Part shown: in pieces, positions 26,346 through 35,650 of the stretch | How positions within the stretch are numbered: position 1 is the first letter of the stretch | Layout: the number at the start of each line of letters is the position of its first letter | NCBI GenBank assembly: GCA_016185015.1 | Contig: JACPOI010000036.1 | Coordinates: 124,001-188,000, forward strand | Length of the DNA: 64,000 bases | DNA from: Burkholderiales bacterium | GTDB lineage: Bacteria > Pseudomonadota > Gammaproteobacteria > Burkholderiales > Burkholderiaceae_C | Direction of reading: 5' to 3' | Made by a program: the position numbers and the translations under genes | Notes under the pieces: generated by a model | Database searches by the model: none | The model's input: the letters and a program-made list of their open reading frames with translations, nothing else | What the model was told of the DNA's origin: nothing

Positions 26346-28942
26346 TTGCGATTCGCGAGTTTCTTCAGGGCGTACAGCGCATCGAGCGCGTCGCGCGGGC
26401 TCAAGGTGTCGGGGTTGATCTCCGCCAGGCTGGCCTCCACTGCGCTGGGTGTGCCAGCTTCTACCACGGGCGGTGGCGCGAACAGATCCACCTGGGCCTG
26501 GCTCTGCGAGGCGGAGGTCTCCAGCGCCTCGAGCGCGTGGCGCGCATGGTTGACCACGGCCGCCGGCATGCCGGCCAGGCGCGCGACCTGGATGCCGTAG
26601 CTGCGGCTGGCCGGGCCCTGCTGGATTTCGTGCAGAAAGACGATGTCGTGGCCGGATTCGGTAGCGCTCACGTGCACGTTGACGGCGGCGTGGTGCTTGG
26701 CCGGGAACTCGGTGAGCTCGAAGTAGTGGGTGGCGAACAGCGTGAACGCCTGCGTCTTGTCGTGCAGCTGGGTGGCAATCGCGCCGGCCAGGGCCAGGCC
26801 GTCGAAGGTGGAGGTGCCGCGGCCGATCTCGTCCATCAGCACCAGCGACTGCGGCGTGGCGGCGTGCAGGATCTGTGCGGCCTCGGTCATCTCCAGCATG
26901 AAGGTGGACTGGGCATTGGCCAGGTCGTCAGCGGCGCCGATGCGGGTGTGGATGGCGTCGATGGGCCCGAGGCGGCAGGCGCTGGCCGGCACATAGCTGC
27001 CCATGGAGGCCAGCAGCACGATGAGGGCCACCTGGCGCATATAGGTGGACTTGCCACCCATGTTCGGGCCGGTGATGATCTGCATGCGCTGCTTCGGGCC
27101 CAGGCGCGTGTCGTTGGCGATGAAGGCGCCGGAACTGGTCTCGGCCAGACGGGCCTGCACCACAGGGTGGCGGCCGGCCGTGATGTCGATGCAGGGTTCG
27201 TTGGCGAATTGCGGGGCGCACCACTCCAGCGTGAGCGAGCGTTCGGTCAGGGTGCACAACACATCCAGCGTGGCCAGCGCCCGTGCCGTGCGCGTGAGGG
27301 CGGGGATGTGCGGCGCCAGCTGGTCCAGCAGCTGTTCGTACAGCCACTTCTCGCGCGCCAGGGCGCGCTCCTGCGCGCTCAGGGCCTTGTCTTCGAAGGC
27401 CTTGAGTTCGGGCGTGATGAAACGCTCGGCGTTCTTCAGCGTCTGGCGGCGGCGGTAGTCCTCGGGCACGCGGTCCAGGTTGCTGCTGGTGATCTCGATG
27501 TAGAAGCCGTGCACCTTGTTGAACTGCACGCGCAGGTTCGTGATGCCGGTGCGGGCGCGTTCGCGGGTCTCCAGCTCCAGCAGGAAACCGTCGCAGTTGG
27601 TCTGGATGGCGCGCAGCTCGTCGAGCTCGGCGTCCAGGCCGTCGTTGATGACCCCACCGTCGCGCACCAGGGCGGCCGGCTCGGGCAGGATGGCGCGGGC
27701 CAGCAGCTCGGCGCAGCCCGCGGGCGGCAGCAGCTGTTGCGCCACCTGCGCCAGCAGGCCAGCCTGGCCCTGCAGTACCGGCGCCAGTTGCTCTGTTTTT
27801 TGTAGCGTCTGTTGCAGCGCGACGAGTTCGCGCGGGCGCACCTGGCGCAGCGCGATGCGGGCGGTGATGCGTTCCACATCGCTGCAGCCCTTGAGCTGCT
27901 CGCGCAGTCTGGGCCACGGGCCGCCTCTCAGCGCGCCAAGGGCGTCGAGCCGCTGCTGCGCCGGGGCGCGGTCGCGCGCGGGCTCCAGCAGCCAGCTCTT
28001 GAGCAGGCGGCTGCCCATGCCGGTCATGCAGGTGTCGAGCAGGGAGAACAGCGTGGGACTGTCCTCACCGCGCAGGGTCTGCACCAGTTCGAGGTTGCGG
28101 CGCGTGGTCTGCGGCAGGTCGATCAGCTGGTCATTGCGCTGGACACGCACGTTGTGCACGTGGCTGAGGGCGCGGCCCTGGGTGTGTTCGGCGTAGGCCA
28201 AGAGCGCGGCGGCAGCGGCGTGAGCCTGCGGCAGTTCCTGCGCGCCCCAGCTGGCCAGGCTGGCGGCCTTGAGCTGTTCGAGCAGCTTGTTCTGGCCCAG
28301 GGCGCTGTCGAACTGCCATTCGGGGCGCAGGGCCAGGGCCACGCCGGTGTTCTGTTTGAGGGCCAGCAGGCGCTGCTCGAAAGCCGGCGTGCAACCTGCG
28401 CTGTAGATCAGCTCGCCCGGGGCAATGCGCGCCAGCCATTCGGGCAGCTCGTCGGGGCTGCATTCGGCGAGATTCACCTCGCCCTGGGTCACGCTGAGCC
28501 AGGCCAGACCCAGGCTGTTGCGCGGGCCCTGGTGCACGGCCAGCAGCAGGGATTCGCTCTTGTCGCTGAGCAGGGCGCTGTCGGTCAGGGTGCCGGGGGT
28601 GACCACGCGCACCACCTTGCGCTCGACCGGGCCCTTGGCCGTGGCCACGTCGCCCACCTGTTCGCAGATGGCCACCGATTCGCCCAGCTTGATGAGGCGG
28701 GCCAGATACGTTTCCACCGAATGGAAGGGCACGCCCGCCATGACCACGGGCTGGCCGCCGGACTGGCCGCGCTGGGTGAGCGTGATGTCGAGCAGGCGCG
28801 CGGCCTTCTCGGCGTCGGCGTAGAACAACTCGTAGAAGTCGCCCATGCGATAGAACAGCAAGGTCTGCGGGTACCCGGCCTTGAGGCCGAGGTACTGCTG
28901 CATCATGGGAGTGTGGAGGGCGAGATCGGCCGGGGTGGACAT
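26342..28942 (-). CDS. mutS: DNA mismatch repair protein MutS
   Basis: 866 residues, typical MutS length. The mismatch-reading Phe-X-Glu lies in [13 protein letters not shown] near residue 35. The ATPase domain has Walker [14 protein letters not shown] and Walker B/signature [14 protein letters not shown], then the [10 protein letters not shown] switch. The lever and clamp regions and the C-terminal segment ([15 protein letters not shown]) are present. It recognises mispairs and recruits MutL; no mutL is in the window. Confidence 0.97.
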   Translation of the reverse strand: MSTPADLALHTPMMQQYLGLKAGYPQTLLFYRMGDFYELFYADAEKAARLLDITLTQRGQSGGQPVVMAGVPFHSVETYLARLIKLGESVAICEQVGDVATAKGPVERKVVRVVTPGTLTDSALLSDKSESLLLAVHQGPRNSLGLAWLSVTQGEVNLAECSPDELPEWLARIAPGELIYSAGCTPAFEQRLLALKQNTGVALALRPEWQFDSALGQNKLLEQLKAASLASWGAQELPQAHAAAAALLAYAEHTQGRALSHVHNVRVQRNDQLIDLPQTTRRNLELVQTLRGEDSPTLFSLLDTCMTGMGSRLLKSWLLEPARDRAPAQQRLDALGALRGGPWPRLREQLKGCSDVERITARIALRQVRPRELVALQQTLQKTEQLAPVLQGQAGLLAQVAQQLLPPAGCAELLARAILPEPAALVRDGGVINDGLDAELDELRAIQTNCDGFLLELETRERARTGITNLRVQFNKVHGFYIEITSSNLDRVPEDYRRRQTLKNAERFITPELKAFEDKALSAQERALAREKWLYEQLLDQLAPHIPALTRTARALATLDVLCTLTERSLTLEWCAPQFANEPCIDITAGRHPVVQARLAETSSGAFIANDTRLGPKQRMQIITGPNMGGKSTYMRQVALIVLLASMGSYVPASACRLGPIDAIHTRIGAADDLANAQSTFMLEMTEAAQILHAATPQSLVLMDEIGRGTSTFDGLALAGAIATQLHDKTQAFTLFATHYFELTEFPAKHHAAVNVHVSATESGHDIVFLHEIQQGPASRSYGIQVARLAGMPAAVVNHARHALEALETSASQSQAQVDLFAPPPVVEAGTPSAVEASLAEINPDTLSPRDALDALYALKKLANRK

Positions 28943-29075
28943 CCGGGCGAGTCTATCAACACCGGGCGGGCGGGCCCCGGCGCGGCGGCGTTTCGGGCCG
29001 GGCGCCTGCCGGCGCCGCTACACTGTGGACCAACAAAAAAACGCAAGTGTTCATTCACATACGGGTGGGGGTTCT

Positions 29076-29954
29076 ATGGGCTTGAGACTCAAATTCAATC
29101 TGGTGCTGATCGCGGTTTTCCTGGTCGGCTTTGCTGCGGCGGGCATGATCTCGCGCCAGCTCCTGCAGGACAACGCACGCGACGAAGTGGTGCGCAACGC
29201 GCGGCTCATGATGGAGACGGCCCTGTCTGCCCGGTCCTACACGATCGGTCAGATCAAGCCGCTGCTCGACCCTCGGCTGGACGAAGTCTTCCTGCCGCAG
29301 AGCGTCTCGGCCTATGCCGCGACGGAAATCCTTTCGGCCGTGCAGAAGAAGCACCCGGGCTACAGCTACAAGGAAGCCACGCTCAACCCCACCAACCCGC
29401 GCGACCGCGTGACCGACTGGGAAGCCGACATCGTGCAGCAGTTCCGCCAGGACGGTGCGGTCAAGGAACTGATCTCCGAGCGCTCCGGTGCCACCGGGCG
29501 GCTGCTCTACATTGCCCATCCCATCCAGATCACCAATGCCGCCTGCCTGGCCTGCCACAGCGTGCCGGCGGCTGCGCCGCCCAGCATGCTCAAGATCTAT
29601 GGCGAGGCCAACGGTTTCGGCTGGAAGCACAACGAGATCGTGGGCGCCCAAGTGGTGACCGTGCCGATGGAAGTGCCGGTGCAGAACGCCGACCGCGCAC
29701 TCAAGGCCTTCCTGACTTCGCTGGCCGGGGTCTTTGTGCTGGTCTTCGTGGTGCTCAACATCATGCTGAGCTGGATGATCGTGCGCCCGATCCGCAGGAT
29801 GTCGCAGGCGGCCGACCAGGTCAGCACGGGTGACTTCAACGTGCCCGAGTTCGCCGAGGGCGGACGCGACGAGGTGGCCGTGCTGGGCGGCGCCTTCAAC
29901 CGCATGCGCCGCAGCCTGGACAAGGCCATGCAGATGATCGACCGCGGCGAGTGA
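29076..29954 (+). CDS. Periplasmic CxxCH (DUF3365/Tll0287-like) sensor with HAMP domain
   Basis: 292 residues from MGLRLKFNLVLIAVFLVGF behind a GGGG-rich ribosome-binding site. TM1 spans ~5-25. The periplasmic domain carries ACLACHSVP near residue 157, a c-type heme motif, in the DUF3365 arrangement. TM2 lies at ~205-228 and is followed by a HAMP linker (RPIRRMSQAADQVSTGDFNVPE). The protein stops right after HAMP with no output domain. The next gene, a kinase-cyclase, overlaps it by four bases and is the likely output. It may sense redox state or gas through heme. Confidence 0.87.
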   Translation: MGLRLKFNLVLIAVFLVGFAAAGMISRQLLQDNARDEVVRNARLMMETALSARSYTIGQIKPLLDPRLDEVFLPQSVSAYAATEILSAVQKKHPGYSYKEATLNPTNPRDRVTDWEADIVQQFRQDGAVKELISERSGATGRLLYIAHPIQITNAACLACHSVPAAAPPSMLKIYGEANGFGWKHNEIVGAQVVTVPMEVPVQNADRALKAFLTSLAGVFVLVFVVLNIMLSWMIVRPIRRMSQAADQVSTGDFNVPEFAEGGRDEVAVLGGAFNRMRRSLDKAMQMIDRGE

Positions 29955-32095
29955 GCCTGGATCGCGGCACGGACATGGAAGACGGCGTGAAACCCGACGG
30001 CACCGCGCCCAGGGCCTCGGACGTCGCGGCCCTGGAGCCGGGCCAGACCGTCTACGAATACCGCATCGACAAGGTGCTGGGCGGCGGCGGCTTCGGCATC
30101 ACCTACCTGGCGCAGGACGTGAACCTGCAGCTGCCCGTGGCGATCAAGGAGTACTTCCCGGCCGACGTGGCGGTGCGCGGCGAGGACCGCTCGGTGCGCG
30201 TGCGCACGCCCGAAGGCGCGTCGCGCTTCGACTGGGGGCTGGAGCGTTTCGTGGACGAGGCACGGGCGCTGGCGTCCTTCCGCCACCCCAATATCGTCAA
30301 GGTGCTGCGTTACTTCAAGGAAAACGGCACCGCCTACATCGTCATGGACTATGAGTCGGGTGATCCGCTCAAGCACTGGGTGATGCAGCAGCGCGGGCTG
30401 GACCAGGCGGCCCTGCTGCAGCTGGTCTATCCCCTGCTCGACGGCCTGGAGGCGGTACACAAGCTGAACTTCCTGCACCGCGATATCAAGCCCGACAACA
30501 TCTACATCCGCGCCGACGGCAGCCCCGTGCTGCTGGATTTCGGGGCCGCGCGCCGTGTCAGCGCCGACCACGACATGACCAACATCGTGAGCCCCGGTTT
30601 CGCGCCTTTCGAGCAATACCACAGCAAGGGCAACCAGGGGCCGTGGACCGACCTGTACTCGCTGGGCGCAGTGCTCTACTGGATGACCACGGGGCGCAAG
30701 CCGCTGGAGGCCGCCGCGCGCGTGCGCGAGGACGCCATGCCCAAGGCCGTGGACGTGGCCAGCCGCGCAGCCTTCAGCGAGCCGCTGCTGCAGGCCATCG
30801 ACTGGGCGCTGCAGCCCCACGAGAAGGATCGACCGCAGAGCGTGGCGGCACTGCGCGAGGCGCTGCGCAAGACCGAGTTCGCGCCCACCGAGCTCAGGAC
30901 GCAGCTGAACACGCAACTCCACACCCAGGTCCAGACCCAGGTGATGGACGGTGCGCGCAGCGACTCGCGCACGGGCGGCGAGGATCATTCGCGCAAGAAC
31001 GTGATGGGCACCATCATGTTCCTGGACCTGGTGGGCTACTCCAAACGCAGCGTGGACCAGCAGGTGGCGCTCAAGACCCAGTTCAACGAACTGGTGAGCA
31101 AGGCCATCGACGGGGTGGATGCGTCCTCGCGCATCATGCTGGACACCGGCGACGGTGCGGCCATCTGCTTCCTGGGCGACCCCGAGGAGGCGCTGGTGTC
31201 GGCCCAGCTGCTGCGCGACCTGATGCGGCAGAAATACAGCGAGAAGCTGTCCATGCGCGTGGGCCTGCACCTGGGGCCGCTGCGCATGCTCAAGGACATC
31301 AACGATCGCGTGAACGTGGTGGGCGACGGCATCAACGTGGCGCAGCGCATCATGGATTTCTCCACCGCGAACCAGATCATGGTCTCGCGCGCCTACTACG
31401 ACGTGATCTCGCGCATCAGCGACGGTGCCGACGAGCTGTTTGAGTTTCTCGGCGAGCGCTACGACAAGCACGACCGTGCCCACGAGGTCTACCGTCTGCT
31501 GGACCAGCGCGGCGCCCGCCTGAGCCCGGCCAACGACGAGGCCACCACGCTGCTGATGGCCGACGTTGTGCCCATCGCGGCCGAGGTGGTGCAGGCCATC
31601 GAGACCGAGCTGACCCGGGCCATCGGCCCGCTGGCGCACGTGCTCATGAAAAAGAGCGTGTCCCGTGCTGCCGACGCCCAGGGCCTGCGTGAGCTGCTCT
31701 CGGTCTCCATCCAGGACCCGGCCGCGCGCGAGGCCTTTGTGTCGGGCAGCGGCGGCAGCCGCACGGGCGCGAACACCACCTTGCCGCCCGGCGGTCGCAG
31801 CAACCCGTCGGTGCGCAGCCAGCCGCTGACCCAGCCGATCACGCGCCCCTACTCCGGCAGCAGCACCAGCGGCCGCAGCAACGCGAGCGGGGTGTCGAAC
31901 TTCGAGCCGGCGCAGCTGGAGCCGCTGGAGCGCGCGCTGAGCCAGCACATCGGGCCGCTGGCGCGCACCCTGGTGCGGCGCGAGGCCGCGAAGCATCGGG
32001 AGTGGGCGGCGCTGTTGCAGGCCCTGGCCGCGCAGATCGACAAGCCCGAGGACCGTCAGCGCTTCCTGGCGGCCGGGGTCAAGCTCGCGCGCTGA
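29951..32095 (+). CDS. Ser/Thr protein kinase fused to class III nucleotide cyclase domain
   Basis: 714 residues, GTG start overlapping the previous stop. Kinase domain ~34-310: Gly loop LGGGGFG, VAIKEY Lys, HRDIKPDN and DFGAAR. Cyclase domain ~350-525: metal-binding Asp in MFLDLVGYS and DTGDGAAI, transition-state Asn and Arg in GDGINVAQRI, so it may be active. The C-terminus has two copies (~540-595 and ~655-710) of an EtELtraIGPLAhvL-type helical unit separated by a Ser/Gly/Pro linker. No membrane segment. It is probably controlled by the overlapping heme-type sensor. Whether it makes cAMP or cGMP cannot be told. Confidence 0.9.
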   Translation: MSLDRGTDMEDGVKPDGTAPRASDVAALEPGQTVYEYRIDKVLGGGGFGITYLAQDVNLQLPVAIKEYFPADVAVRGEDRSVRVRTPEGASRFDWGLERFVDEARALASFRHPNIVKVLRYFKENGTAYIVMDYESGDPLKHWVMQQRGLDQAALLQLVYPLLDGLEAVHKLNFLHRDIKPDNIYIRADGSPVLLDFGAARRVSADHDMTNIVSPGFAPFEQYHSKGNQGPWTDLYSLGAVLYWMTTGRKPLEAAARVREDAMPKAVDVASRAAFSEPLLQAIDWALQPHEKDRPQSVAALREALRKTEFAPTELRTQLNTQLHTQVQTQVMDGARSDSRTGGEDHSRKNVMGTIMFLDLVGYSKRSVDQQVALKTQFNELVSKAIDGVDASSRIMLDTGDGAAICFLGDPEEALVSAQLLRDLMRQKYSEKLSMRVGLHLGPLRMLKDINDRVNVVGDGINVAQRIMDFSTANQIMVSRAYYDVISRISDGADELFEFLGERYDKHDRAHEVYRLLDQRGARLSPANDEATTLLMADVVPIAAEVVQAIETELTRAIGPLAHVLMKKSVSRAADAQGLRELLSVSIQDPAAREAFVSGSGGSRTGANTTLPPGGRSNPSVRSQPLTQPITRPYSGSSTSGRSNASGVSNFEPAQLEPLERALSQHIGPLARTLVRREAAKHREWAALLQALAAQIDKPEDRQRFLAAGVKLAR

Positions 32096-32098
32096 GTG

Positions 32099-32881
32099 TC
32101 AGGCCAGGCCGAGCAATCTGGCCAGGCTTTTCTCGTCGCCCGGCGCCTCGATCATGAGGTGCTGCTCCAGCTCCCGCAGGTGCTGGTCCATCAGCTGGAC
32201 GGCGCTTTCGGCGTCGCCGCGCGCGATGCAGTCCACGATGCGTTCGTGCTCGTCATGTTCGCAGGCCGCGTTGCCCGGGGGCTGGTGCACGGCCACGATG
32301 AGCGAGCAGCGCGAGACGATCTCGGTCAGGTAACGCTGCAGGATCGCGTTGCCTGATAGTTCGGCCAGGCGCAGGTGGTAGGCGCTGGCCAGGCGGGCCC
32401 AGGCCGGCTGGGCGAAGCGGTGCATGGCCTGGTGTTCCTCGCGCAGCTGCTCGCGCAGGGCCTTGAGGTCGCGCGCGGTGGCGCGTTCGGCCACCAGGCG
32501 CACGATGGCGGCTTCCACGGCGCGGCGCGCCTCGAAGATCTGGCGCGTCTCTTCGCGCGTGGGCACGGCCACGATGGCGCCGCGGTTGGGACGCAGCTGC
32601 ACGATATGGTCGTGCTCCAGTTTTTGTAGCACCTTGCGCACCACCGAGCGGCTGACGCCGAAGAGTTCACACAGCGGCGCCTCGGGCAGTTTGGTGCCGG
32701 GCTTGAGGCGCTGGCTCATCACGCTGTCAAAGACGGCGCGGTAGATGCGATCCTCCACGTCGCCGCTCTCGTCGTTCTTGAGCAGCGTGTCTTCCATGCG
32801 CGGTGCGGCCGCGGCCTTGCGGGCTGGCGCGGCAGGGCGGGGTCGCCGGGCGCGGGTGGAGGTGTCAGTCGATTTCGGCAT
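32099..32881 (-). CDS. GntR/FCD family transcriptional regulator
   Basis: 260 residues. A basic Ala/Pro/Arg tail of ~30 residues precedes a winged helix-turn-helix (EAPLCELFGVSRSVVRKVLQKLEHDHIVQLRPNRGAIVA) and an FCD ligand domain with the usual metal-binding Asp/His (HLRLAELSGN, HEHERIVDCIARGD). FadR-type regulators bind an organic acid and release short inverted repeats. It starts a 17-bp overlap into the end of the amidase gene, so it is co-transcribed with the catabolic genes. The likely target is the inverted repeat at 35519. Confidence 0.9.
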   Translation of the reverse strand: MPKSTDTSTRARRPRPAAPARKAAAAPRMEDTLLKNDESGDVEDRIYRAVFDSVMSQRLKPGTKLPEAPLCELFGVSRSVVRKVLQKLEHDHIVQLRPNRGAIVAVPTREETRQIFEARRAVEAAIVRLVAERATARDLKALREQLREEHQAMHRFAQPAWARLASAYHLRLAELSGNAILQRYLTEIVSRCSLIVAVHQPPGNAACEHDEHERIVDCIARGDAESAVQLMDQHLRELEQHLMIEAPGDEKSLARLLGLA

Positions 32882-34055
32882 GCAGGGTACGGGCCAGTCG
32901 GATCAGTGCCAGGTCGCTGCCTGCGGGTCCCAGCAAGGAGATGCCCAGCATATCACCGGAGGCGGCACGCACCGGCAGGCTCACCTGCGGCAGACCGCTG
33001 AGGCCCGCAATGCAGGTGATGGCCATGGTGCGCAGGCGCACGGCGTCCACGTCGGCCGGGTCGGCGTCGCGCCGCGGCGCCAGGCTGGCGGCCGAGGGCA
33101 GCACCAGTACGCCGTCCGTGCCGACGAGGCTGCGCACCTGGGCGCGCATGGCGGCGGCGGCACCCCGCGCGGTGGCCGCCGCGTCGGACGTGACGGTGCT
33201 GGCGTTGTGCCAGCGTGCCGCGATGGCCGGGCTGAAGACGGGCTGTGCATCGCTTATCCAGGCGCCGTGGGTGAGCCAGCCCTCGTAGGCCCCGGCTGTC
33301 ATATAGGTCTGGCGCCATTGCGCCAGACCTTGGGGTTCGGCGACACGATGCACCTCGGGGGCGACCGCCAGTTGCCGGGCCAGGGCGTCGCGCACAGTCT
33401 GCAGGGGCTGGGCGAAAACGGGGTCGGCCAGGTCCCAGGCGTCCTGGGCCACGAGCAGGCGGCGCGGTGTGTAGTTGCTGGCGGGCAGCAGCACGGCGCC
33501 CACGCGTTCGAACACCTCGCCATCGGCGGCCAGCCAGGTGGCGGTGTCGAAGCTGGGGTGCAGGGGCACCAGACCGCGGGCCGAGACCAGGCCGTGCGTG
33601 GTTCGCAGGCCCCACAGACCGCAGTAGCTGGCGGGCACGCGCGTGGAGCCGCCGGTGTCGGTGCCCAGGGCGAAGTCCACCAGGCCGGCGGTGACGGCGG
33701 CGGCCGAGCCGCTGGACGAACCGCCGGTGACGCGCTCCGGGTAGCGGGCGTTGAGGGGCGTGCCGTAGTGGACGTTGTCGCCGTGCAGGCTGTAGGCCAG
33801 CTCGTCGGTCAGCACCTTGCCCATGAGGGTGGCACCGGCGTCCAGCAATTGCGCCACCACGTCGCTGTGCCGCGTGGCGGGGCTGTGGGTGGCCAGCCAG
33901 CTGGGGTTGCCCGCCCCGGTGGTGTGGCCCGCCACATCGAACAGGTCCTTGGCGGCGAAACGCAGGCCGGCCAGCGGGCCGCTGGTTTGGCCCTCGACGA
34001 CAAAACGGCCGTGCGGCACCCAGGCGCCCACGCTGTCGGTGATGGAGAAATTCAT
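32865..34055 (-). CDS. Amidase (amidase signature family)
   Basis: 396 residues from MNFSITDSVGAWVPHG. The Ser-cisSer-Lys triad is visible: Lys in FAAKDLFD, cis-Ser in GGSSSGSAAAV and nucleophile Ser in GTDTGGSTRVPA. Hydrolyses an amide of unknown identity. Shorter than AtzE-type enzymes, but its neighbours (allantoinase-like hydrolase, HpxZ/AtzH-like protein) suggest a ureide or purine-derived amide. It overlaps the deacetylase-like gene by four bases upstream and the regulator by 17 bases downstream. Confidence 0.9.
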   Translation of the reverse strand: MNFSITDSVGAWVPHGRFVVEGQTSGPLAGLRFAAKDLFDVAGHTTGAGNPSWLATHSPATRHSDVVAQLLDAGATLMGKVLTDELAYSLHGDNVHYGTPLNARYPERVTGGSSSGSAAAVTAGLVDFALGTDTGGSTRVPASYCGLWGLRTTHGLVSARGLVPLHPSFDTATWLAADGEVFERVGAVLLPASNYTPRRLLVAQDAWDLADPVFAQPLQTVRDALARQLAVAPEVHRVAEPQGLAQWRQTYMTAGAYEGWLTHGAWISDAQPVFSPAIAARWHNASTVTSDAAATARGAAAAMRAQVRSLVGTDGVLVLPSAASLAPRRDADPADVDAVRLRTMAITCIAGLSGLPQVSLPVRAASGDMLGISLLGPAGSDLALIRLARTLHAEID

Positions 34056-34975
34056 GTGTGGTCCTCGGGGTGCTGGCGGGCCAGGCCCTCCATGTGCTGG
34101 CAGATGGCGCCGGGGGTGGTGAACCAGATCTCGCCGCGGTCGCGCGCGGCCACCAGGTGCTGCAGGGCGCGGCGCAGGTGGCGCAGGCGGTAGGGCTGGC
34201 CCACCAGGTAGGGATGCAGGGCGATGCCCATGACCAGGGGCTGGCTGCGCGACTGCTCCAGCATCTCGTCGCAGTTGTCCACGATCATCTGCGCGAAGTC
34301 CTTGCCGTCGAGCTGGCGGCCCACGATCATGGGGATGTCGTTGAGCTCCTGCGGGTAGGGGATGGACCACAGGCCGCGGCCATCGCGCGTGCGCATGCGC
34401 ACCGGCTGGTCGTCGTGGCACCAGTTGAGCGTGTAGCGGTAGCCGGTCTCGGCCAGCAGGTCGGGCGTGAGTCTGCTCTCGCTGATCCAGGGCGAGAGCC
34501 AGCCGCCCGGGGTCACGCCGCTGCGCAGATGCATGCGCTCGCTGCACAGCTGCAGCAGTTCGCGCTCAGCCGCTTCGTCGAGGGCGCCCTGGCGTTCGGC
34601 ATTGCTGTGGCCGTGGCCCACGAGTTCGTCGCCACGCGCCACGAACGCCGCCACCAGTTCGGGGCAATGGTCGTAGAGCGCGGTGTTGATCAGGGCGGCT
34701 GTCGGCAGGCCCAGCTGCTCGAACAGCTCCAGGCAGCGCCAGGCGCCCACCCGGTTGCCGTATTCGCGCCAGCTGTAGTTGAGCACGTCGGGCTGGGGCG
34801 AGGCCGGGCCGATCATGGCGCCCAGGCCTTCACCGAAGGCGAAGTGTTCGATGTTGAAGCCGATGTAGACGGCCAGGCCCGCGCCATTGGGCCAGCGGTA
34901 GTCGGGCCGGCGCGTGATGGGGCGGTAGGCAAAACGCCCGTGGTCGGGCAGGGGACCGAGGTATTGGGCTGGCAT
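34052..34975 (-). CDS. Polysaccharide-deacetylase-like hydrolase (PuuE/allantoinase type)
   Basis: 307 residues starting MPAQYLGPLPDHGRFAY. NodB-fold features are present: YIGFNIEHFAFGEG, then ELVGHGHSN and the SPWISESRLTPDLLAETGY block. The conserved pattern YSWREYGNRVGAWRCLELFEQLGLP is typical of cytoplasmic members acting on ureides, such as PuuE allantoinase, rather than on glycans; there is no signal peptide. The frame stays open far upstream, to 36760, but that is antisense to the receptor gene. It sits in a 4-bp-overlap operon with the amidase. Confidence 0.82.
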   Translation of the reverse strand: MPAQYLGPLPDHGRFAYRPITRRPDYRWPNGAGLAVYIGFNIEHFAFGEGLGAMIGPASPQPDVLNYSWREYGNRVGAWRCLELFEQLGLPTAALINTALYDHCPELVAAFVARGDELVGHGHSNAERQGALDEAAERELLQLCSERMHLRSGVTPGGWLSPWISESRLTPDLLAETGYRYTLNWCHDDQPVRMRTRDGRGLWSIPYPQELNDIPMIVGRQLDGKDFAQMIVDNCDEMLEQSRSQPLVMGIALHPYLVGQPYRLRHLRRALQHLVAARDRGEIWFTTPGAICQHMEGLARQHPEDHT

Positions 34976-34989
34976 GGTGCTCGTGCGCC

Positions 34990-35421
34990 TCACAGCTGCG
35001 CCAGGCCGGCGCGCACCAGCAGCCACTCGGCGCTGTCGTTCCAGACGTCCATCTGCGTGATCAGCCCATCGCGCACCACGTAGCGGTCCACATAACGGTT
35101 GCCTTCGAAGGGCGTGCCGTCGGGCCAGACGCCGTAGAGGGTGCCGCGGCTGTAGACCACGGTCTCGGCGGGCGTGCCACCGGCCACCGTCTCGGTGGCC
35201 TCGATCTTTTTCTTGACCCACTGGTAGCGCGTGGCGTTGAAGGCCGCGCACTCGGCAGGGGCGCTCATGGCGCGCCCGCCGGTGAAGCGGATGCGCAGGC
35301 CGGGGGCCACGAAGCGGCTGGCCGCAGCCGGGTCCGGGATCATCAGCAGGCGCAGGTATTCGTCCACCACAGCGGCGGGGGAGGCGGGCGCCTCGGTCTG
35401 GTTCATCACCTTGTTTTCCAT
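34990..35421 (-). CDS. SnoaL/NTF2-like protein
   Basis: 143 residues from MENKVMNQTEAPASPAAVVD behind AGAGGA. The cone-shaped NTF2-like fold is suggested by an N-terminal helix (VVDEYLRLLMIP) and strands such as RYVDRYVVRDGLITQMDVWND. Such proteins are isomerases, hydrolases or scaffolds; no catalytic residue can be named. First gene of the catabolic operon that runs to the GntR regulator, 14 bp before the deacetylase-like gene. Confidence 0.78.
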   Translation of the reverse strand: MENKVMNQTEAPASPAAVVDEYLRLLMIPDPAAASRFVAPGLRIRFTGGRAMSAPAECAAFNATRYQWVKKKIEATETVAGGTPAETVVYSRGTLYGVWPDGTPFEGNRYVDRYVVRDGLITQMDVWNDSAEWLLVRAGLAQL

Positions 35422-35455
35422 GGTCCATTTCCTCTCGTTCATCCCCCTTTTGGTG

Positions 35456-35472
35456 CCGGATGCACCATCCGG
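35456..35472. promoter_or_regulatory. Inverted repeat in leader of catabolic operon
   Basis: CCGGATG and CATCCGG, perfect 7-base arms around CAC, lie 35 bp upstream of the SnoaL-like gene. It could be an operator or a hairpin in the mRNA leader. Confidence 0.45.
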
Positions 35473-35518
35473 AGCCGCCAGGGTTGTGCGATGCATGTGC
35501 TCGCAAAAGACATGCCAT

Positions 35519-35530
35519 ATTGTTGACAAT
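35519..35530. promoter_or_regulatory. Candidate GntR/FCD operator with overlapping -35 box
   Basis: ATTGT-TG-ACAAT is a perfect inverted repeat with a 2-nt spacer, the usual shape of FadR-family sites. It overlaps a consensus -35 hexamer TTGACA (35523-35528) in the AT-rich divergent region between the catabolic operon and the ABC receptor gene. A matching -10 is not obvious. Confidence 0.5.
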
Positions 35531-35650
35531 CCAATCATATATATGAAAACAAAGTAATTGCCATCGTGGCGACACTGGCACGCGACTTGCATGGAGGAAG
35601 GAGCCCGCGGGTCGACCCGCTTTCTGCCATCCACTCACAGGAGTACTGCC

